A stretch of DNA of 35,643 bases from JBGSKY01 sp041740995. Lineage in GTDB: Bacteria; Planctomycetota; Planctomycetia; Pirellulales; Pirellulaceae. The stretch covers positions 1-35,643 of the forward strand of contig JBGSKY010000250.1 in assembly GCA_041740995.1 (NCBI GenBank). The letters are read 5' to 3'. Under the pieces are notes generated by a model. That model was not told where the DNA came from and made no database searches. It saw only the letters and a list, made by a program, of their open reading frames with translations. Positions 31,655-35,643 of this stretch are shown here, piece after piece (the first letter of the stretch is position 1; the number at the start of each line of letters is the position of its first letter). The translations under genes were made by a program, and so were the position numbers.

Positions 31655-33955
31655 TCAATTTCCGTAGAGATGCTTTTCGAAAAACGTCCGCATCTTCGCG
31701 GCATAAGGAACACCGTATTTTGCAAAGGTCACTTTGACGTCGTCATTGGGTTTCCAATCAAAGAATGCGTGTCCAGCACCGTCGACTTGATCGTAAATAG
31801 CGACCTGCCCTTTGTCCTGCAGGGCCTGGACGAAAGAAGCAACTGCCTCATCGCGAATTAAAGTATCGTTCGTACCGCGAATCAAATACTGTGGAGCTGA
31901 ACGCTGAGCGGCTTCCGGAATGTGGCTTTGCGGCGCGACAGCTTGTGCGGCTGCTTGGAGCGTGCCACGTTGGAAGTTTCCAAGTGACTCGGCGGAAAAT
32001 ACTCCGTAGCTCGGTGCTGCCGCTTTGATTGAAGTAAGCATCGCTGCTCGCAAATCTTCGGCCGACTTGCCCTTAGGCAAATACGTCGGCTCAAATTCGT
32101 AAACGCCATCGGTAATGCCAAAACCGCCAGAACCAATCTTTTCGATTAGTAGCGAAGCAGATGCTGACAGGTGACCACCTGCGCTGTCGCCTGTTACTCC
32201 GATTCGATTCGCATCGCCACCGTATTCACTTGCATGTTCCATAATGTGAGCGATCGCGCCGAAAACGTCTTCGATTAGATTGGCCATCGTATTGGGTTGC
32301 TCGTCTCCATCTTGCTGGCCGATCCAGCGATAGTCGATGCTACAGACGACAAACTTGCCGTCTTTGGCCAGTTCACGTGCGAGCCCGCGCATCACGTCTT
32401 CGTCGTTCGTCGACCATCCGCCACCGTGGATGATGACAATAATCGGAAGGGCTTTAGCGCTGTTTGGCGAATAGACATCATACTTCAGTTCCTTAACGCC
32501 AGGTTTTGCATAAACGACGTTATGTTTGACGTTAATATTTGCGATCTCCTCGGACTTGATGAAGGAAGCCCCAATATGTTTGTCTTGATCGATCGTAACG
32601 TTAAACTCCGGAACTAACGACTCGTGATACATTGCACCCCAGCGGCCTGGGATGGAATAATAAATCGAATCAACCGCATAGCCGGCCTCCGGGTTGGCAC
32701 GCACATTTACAACGGTTCCTTGCTTGTACTTACCGTCGTTGGGCAACGGAGGATTGAGTTCAAGGGAGCCGTGTTCGATCGGGTCCAAAGTCGCGTTAAA
32801 TTTTACGTCTGAAGCTTGGGTTTGATTTGAATCTGACCGCTGAAATAGCAACGGGGCGAACTGAAGCAGGCTGCGTCGCCAAGTCTGGAATTCGTGCGCA
32901 GTGTCTGGCGAAATGTAGGCTATGTTTTCGATTCCAGCTTCGGTAAGAGCTTTGTGATTATCTTTGATTCGCTCCGGATTCTCTTTGCTACCGCAACTAA
33001 AAAAGACGACTTTCACATGATCCTGAAAGCCTTCGGTCTTTTCGACGTCCTCTGATGTGATTACACCGCCGCTGAATAATCCGATGTGTGAGAATTTGTC
33101 GAGATGGCGCAGGGTAATTGCTTTGGTCTCCATGCCGCCCATTGAGAGGCCGGCCATCGCTCGATTGGGTTGGTCTGACAATGTACGGAAATGTGAGTCG
33201 ATGTATGGAACGAGTTCGTCGACGAGAACCGTTTCGAATCCTTCGATTTTGAAATCACGCAAGCCACCAACGCGAGGTACGTTCGTCATTCCATATGTCA
33301 TAACGATAATGAAAGGTTCGATTTCCTTCGCCGCGATCAAGTTGTCCATAATTAAGTTGGCATGGCCTTGATTGCTCCAAGCTGTTTCGTCTTCGCCCCA
33401 ACCGTGTTGCAGATAGAGAACGGGATATCGCTGCTCATCTCCCTTTTCATAACCAGGGGGCGTGTAAACGAAAGCGCGGCGAACTGTTTCCGTACTTTTG
33501 GACGCGAACATCACCTGCTGGACATTCCCATGCGGAACATCTTTCAGTGCATAAAATTCCATGTCATGCGCTGGCACTTCAATACCACTCTCCCACCGAG
33601 TACTACCATAAAAATTCAGGGTGCCTGGGTCATTAAAATTGCCGCCATCGACCGTCAAATGGTAGTAGTGAAAACCTTCGTCGAGTGATTTTTGTGTTAC
33701 GCCCGTCCAGACTCCGTCGTCGCCCTTGATCAGTTCAAATCCGCCTCGCTCGAGGCCGCCGATTCCAACTCGCACTGTTTTTGCATCGGGCGCTTTGACA
33801 CTGAATCGAGCAAATCCTTGCGAATTTACTTGGGGAAATTGCTCGCCCGGCTGATTCAAAGAAGATGGTTTGAAATCGTCTTTCAGCTTATCATCTGCGT
33901 GTGCCATGGCTGGTATCGCCATGATCAATGCCATGCCTAGAAATGTAGCTTTCAC
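31655..33955 (-). CDS. Secreted double esterase: esterase D-like domain, InlB-like repeat and BD-FAE/acetyl esterase domain
   Basis: GTG 33955 is preferred over the TTG at 34003 because it begins the signal peptide VKATFLGMALIMAIPAMAHA; GAGA lies upstream. The 766-residue product has an E-set domain, then a first alpha/beta hydrolase with YLQHGWGEDE, GLSMGG (Ser about 271) and late His (DTAHEF, about 354). Next comes an InlB B-repeat-like module (HGSLELNPPLPNDGKYKQGT...GASFI). A second alpha/beta hydrolase has IIVIIHGGGWSTND, GDSAGGH (Ser about 591) and a terminal AGHAFFDW. Two complete catalytic sets in one chain suggest cleavage of two ester types on the same polymer, such as feruloyl and acetyl groups; that is inference. 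The first half is paralogous to the gene at 20420. Confidence 0.88.
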   Translation of the reverse strand: MKATFLGMALIMAIPAMAHADDKLKDDFKPSSLNQPGEQFPQVNSQGFARFSVKAPDAKTVRVGIGGLERGGFELIKGDDGVWTGVTQKSLDEGFHYYHLTVDGGNFNDPGTLNFYGSTRWESGIEVPAHDMEFYALKDVPHGNVQQVMFASKSTETVRRAFVYTPPGYEKGDEQRYPVLYLQHGWGEDETAWSNQGHANLIMDNLIAAKEIEPFIIVMTYGMTNVPRVGGLRDFKIEGFETVLVDELVPYIDSHFRTLSDQPNRAMAGLSMGGMETKAITLRHLDKFSHIGLFSGGVITSEDVEKTEGFQDHVKVVFFSCGSKENPERIKDNHKALTEAGIENIAYISPDTAHEFQTWRRSLLQFAPLLFQRSDSNQTQASDVKFNATLDPIEHGSLELNPPLPNDGKYKQGTVVNVRANPEAGYAVDSIYYSIPGRWGAMYHESLVPEFNVTIDQDKHIGASFIKSEEIANINVKHNVVYAKPGVKELKYDVYSPNSAKALPIIVIIHGGGWSTNDEDVMRGLARELAKDGKFVVCSIDYRWIGQQDGDEQPNTMANLIEDVFGAIAHIMEHASEYGGDANRIGVTGDSAGGHLSASASLLIEKIGSGGFGITDGVYEFEPTYLPKGKSAEDLRAAMLTSIKAAAPSYGVFSAESLGNFQRGTLQAAAQAVAPQSHIPEAAQRSAPQYLIRGTNDTLIRDEAVASFVQALQDKGQVAIYDQVDGAGHAFFDWKPNDDVKVTFAKYGVPYAAKMRTFFEKHLYGN

Positions 33956-34044
33956 AATTTTTTCTCTTTCAAAAAGTTCGAACCGAATAGGTTGGCCGTC
34001 CAAGTGAATTTACTCATTAAAACTTTAACAGCGATTCGCAAATC

Positions 34045-34608
34045 CTATTTGCCAAGGTCTTGAAATCGCTCGTATGTTTGCTTCAGCGGATGAGCGTCCT
34101 TGCGGCCGTCGATCATGCAAGCAGTCCATTCTGCCAACCGCAAGCCGATACGGCGACAGGCTTCCTGAACGCGATGCTCATCGGGCGCTCCAGCCGAAAT
34201 TGCGCCGTAGTGGGCTGAGAATTTGACGCCGGAGTAGTCGGTCAATCCAAATACAAGAAATCCGTAGTTGATCAAGATGGACATCAATGCCATGCAAGTC
34301 CACTCTTGACCACCGCCCCAAGCGCCAGCAGAAGAAAAGACGCAACCAATTTTGCCATCACGCTGCCCCCAGTTCTCAATCGGCTGTTGATCCCACCACT
34401 GCTTCATCTGCCAACTGACTGAACCATAGTTAGTTGGTGAGCCAAGCGCAATGCCGTCGCACCATTCGAGGTCAACGTGATTGGCTTCGTCAATGCTTTT
34501 CAATCTGACTTCAGTTCCGTCGAGTTGTCTTGCGCCGGAAGCAACCAACTCTGCCATGCGTTTGGTGTTTTGTGTATTGGAATGGTAAAGAACAAGTACT
34601 TTCGACAT
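34045..34608 (-). CDS. WrbA-like flavodoxin family protein (NAD(P)H-quinone or FMN reductase type)
   Basis: This 187-residue flavodoxin-fold protein has a phosphate-binding loop VLYHSNTQNTKRMAELVA. WrbA-type FMN-binding segments follow: DGIALGSPTNYGSVSWQMKQWWDQ and CVFSSAGAWGGGQEWTCMALMSILINYGFLVFG. It ends in HYGAISAG and a C-terminal helix. Relatives reduce quinones with NAD(P)H. The MarR-type gene lies 109 bp upstream on the same strand, suggesting control by an oxidant- or phenolic-responsive repressor. Start ATG 34608. Confidence 0.86.
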   Translation of the reverse strand: MSKVLVLYHSNTQNTKRMAELVASGARQLDGTEVRLKSIDEANHVDLEWCDGIALGSPTNYGSVSWQMKQWWDQQPIENWGQRDGKIGCVFSSAGAWGGGQEWTCMALMSILINYGFLVFGLTDYSGVKFSAHYGAISAGAPDEHRVQEACRRIGLRLAEWTACMIDGRKDAHPLKQTYERFQDLGK

Positions 34609-34647
34609 CGCCTACATCATCTGTTTTGAGGAAGACAAACCCAAATT

Positions 34648-34669
34648 TTTGCGATCTAAATTTCGCAAA
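34648..34669. promoter_or_regulatory. Candidate MarR operator TTTGCGA-8-TCGCAAA
   Basis: A perfect 7-bp inverted repeat lies 40 bp upstream of the WrbA-like start, between it and the MarR gene. The spacing suits a MarR dimer site. A related 12-bp palindrome AATTTGCAAATT lies at 35287-35298, upstream of the MarR gene. Binding is inferred. Confidence 0.4.
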
Positions 34670-34717
34670 TCAAAACTGACCAAGTCAATTTAAGCTTTGT
34701 TGAGTTGAAGCCGGTAC

Positions 34718-35155
34718 TCACACGAGCGCCTTTTCTTCAGTTAGGGCGTCGGTCAACTTGTATAGTAGCGCTACCAGATGGCTTGCATCTTCGGCAGTCA
34801 TGCTGCCGTACATTTCGTCACGTATCGATTGACCTGCAGACCAAAGCTTCTTCAATTTGCGTTTACCCGCTGCAGTGAGCGAAACAGTTTTTGCACGTAG
34901 GTCTGTAGGATGGCTGTCTCGTTTGACGAGTCCATTTCCTTCCAGCAAAACCAACATGGCGCGGATAGTACTGGGGTCTGAAGAGATGCGGTCTGACAAT
35001 TCACGCTGCGTCAAAGCATCATTTTCCGAAAGCGCAGCCAAAAGCACAAATTGATCTGCAGTGACATCAAATTCCGCAAATCGAGCGTCACTTCTTCTGT
35101 GCAGCACGAGGTAAGCAGCTCGGATTGCTATAGGCAATTCTCTATTAACTTCCAT
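34718..35155 (-). CDS. MarR family transcriptional regulator
   Basis: The 145-residue protein has the winged-helix core FDVTADQFVLLAALSENDALTQRELSDRISSDPSTIRAMLVLLEGNGLVKRDSHPTDLRAKTVSLTAAGKRKLKKL, matching MarR in order and spacing (recognition helix about DPSTIRAML, wing HPTDLRAK). Helices at both ends would form the dimer interface. MarR proteins usually repress a neighbouring efflux or redox gene and respond to phenols, oxidants or metals. Here the neighbour is a WrbA-like flavoprotein. Start ATG 35155. Confidence 0.92.
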   Translation of the reverse strand: MEVNRELPIAIRAAYLVLHRRSDARFAEFDVTADQFVLLAALSENDALTQRELSDRISSDPSTIRAMLVLLEGNGLVKRDSHPTDLRAKTVSLTAAGKRKLKKLWSAGQSIRDEMYGSMTAEDASHLVALLYKLTDALTEEKALV

Positions 35156-35643
35156 CGTTTTTTCTGGTTGCTGAAGACGAATTGATGACTTTCGGAACCA
35201 ACAGCAATTCGTGAGTTGATCGATTATTTTGCGACCGAAGGCATTCAGGTTTGCACATTGACTGAACTAGCCAAAGGTGATTCTGCAATTTGCAAATTAA
35301 GGCGAATACAAGGCCGAGCTACGCGGATTCTTCGCGTGAAATTCCTCTACGCCAACTCAGTGTAATCGTTCCCCGTTAGAAATCGTAGCCCCAGAAAAAT
35401 CACCTGCGTCAGACAGGCAACACTACTTCGGTACAATCAGCTTGCCGAGTAAGACATTAAATTTTTTTAGAAAACCTCAATTTTGCTATCAATTGAACGC
35501 GTGCAGCTTCAAGAATTTATAGCGACTTCAGTTGCTAGTAAAATTACTTTAGTGGCTCGTAAGATAACTTACGGTCAAATTCCGCACTGCTTTTTTGATT
35601 TGAGGAAAAGTGTTATCGTGAGGTTGCGGCAATTTTGACCAAG
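35156..35643. other. A+T-rich right-end intergenic region
   Basis: No gene is supported between the MarR start and the window edge. A 49-codon plus-strand frame from TTG 35216 to 35365 reads fairly protein-like but matches nothing I recognise. The region includes a perfect 12-bp palindrome at 35287-35298 (see the MarR finding). Confidence 0.5.

Noticed and set aside
35216..35365. 49-codon frame near the right edge, from TTG
   Set aside because: It reads moderately protein-like, but there is no ATG, no clear ribosome site and no family match.
1..35643. CRISPR arrays, tRNA/rRNA genes, transposases, integrases, phage or secretion clusters
   Set aside because: Looked for on both strands; no spaced direct-repeat array, no cloverleaf-like sequence and no recombinase motif was found.

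Overview
The window looks like chromosomal DNA from a planctomycete of the Pirellulaceae/Rhodopirellula type. This rests on family content, not on a database search. The indicators are a DUF1080 (3-keto-disaccharide hydrolase) protein, a cytochrome c/sorbosone dehydrogenase-type protein, a TIGR03067-type secreted protein, an ECF sigma factor followed by a giant zinc-finger/Ser-Thr kinase/WD40 protein, a XylR-type LacI/AraC hybrid regulator and many secreted hydrolases. No tRNA, rRNA, CRISPR array or recognisable transposase was found.

Layout. 1-692: 5' part of a lipoprotein gene running off the left edge. 955-1730: a PAS/AraC regulator broken by a one-base frameshift, divergent from a sugar-catabolic operon (1835-5435) encoding a KGPDC/HPS-type decarboxylase, a zinc alcohol dehydrogenase and a sugar phosphate isomerase. 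This operon and its downstream flank carry four copies of a palindromic element (termini AGGTAGG...CCTACCT). Two copies bracket an intruding PDDEXK_3/GxxExxY-type ORF. 5472-8606 is a decaying stretch: a truncated FAD oxidoreductase, a signal-peptide fragment, an intact secreted alpha/beta hydrolase, C-terminal stubs of a beta-helix protein and an IclR regulator, and a frameshifted SDR. 8777-13150: ECF sigma factor plus its probable anti-sigma/kinase partner. 13674-16262: DUF1080 and cytochrome c/sugar dehydrogenase pair. 16453-24097: a truncated VIT transporter, a GH99-like enzyme, a dienelactone hydrolase, a secreted beta-rich protein, an esterase, a methyltransferase and a fused pair of gene stubs (permease/NarL regulator). 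24377-30117: signalling genes, namely a Cache-Ser/Thr kinase, a TIGR03067 protein and a hybrid histidine kinase with an ethylene-receptor-like sensor. 30317-33955: XylR regulator and a double-esterase protein. 34045-35155: WrbA-like flavoprotein and MarR regulator.

Most striking points. (1) The AGGTAGG palindrome family sits at gene boundaries, carries Shine-Dalgarno/start signals, and flanks a nuclease-fold ORF. The arrangement resembles REP/RAYT or MITE/autonomous-partner systems but with a PDDEXK-type protein. (2) The histidine kinase at 27634-30117 keeps, at identical spacing, all seven residues needed for ethylene binding in plant ETR1. (3) Pseudogenes are unusually dense: about nine broken or truncated genes in the first 24 kb. 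Several breaks are one-base changes in short homopolymers, so sequencing error has to be excluded for those.
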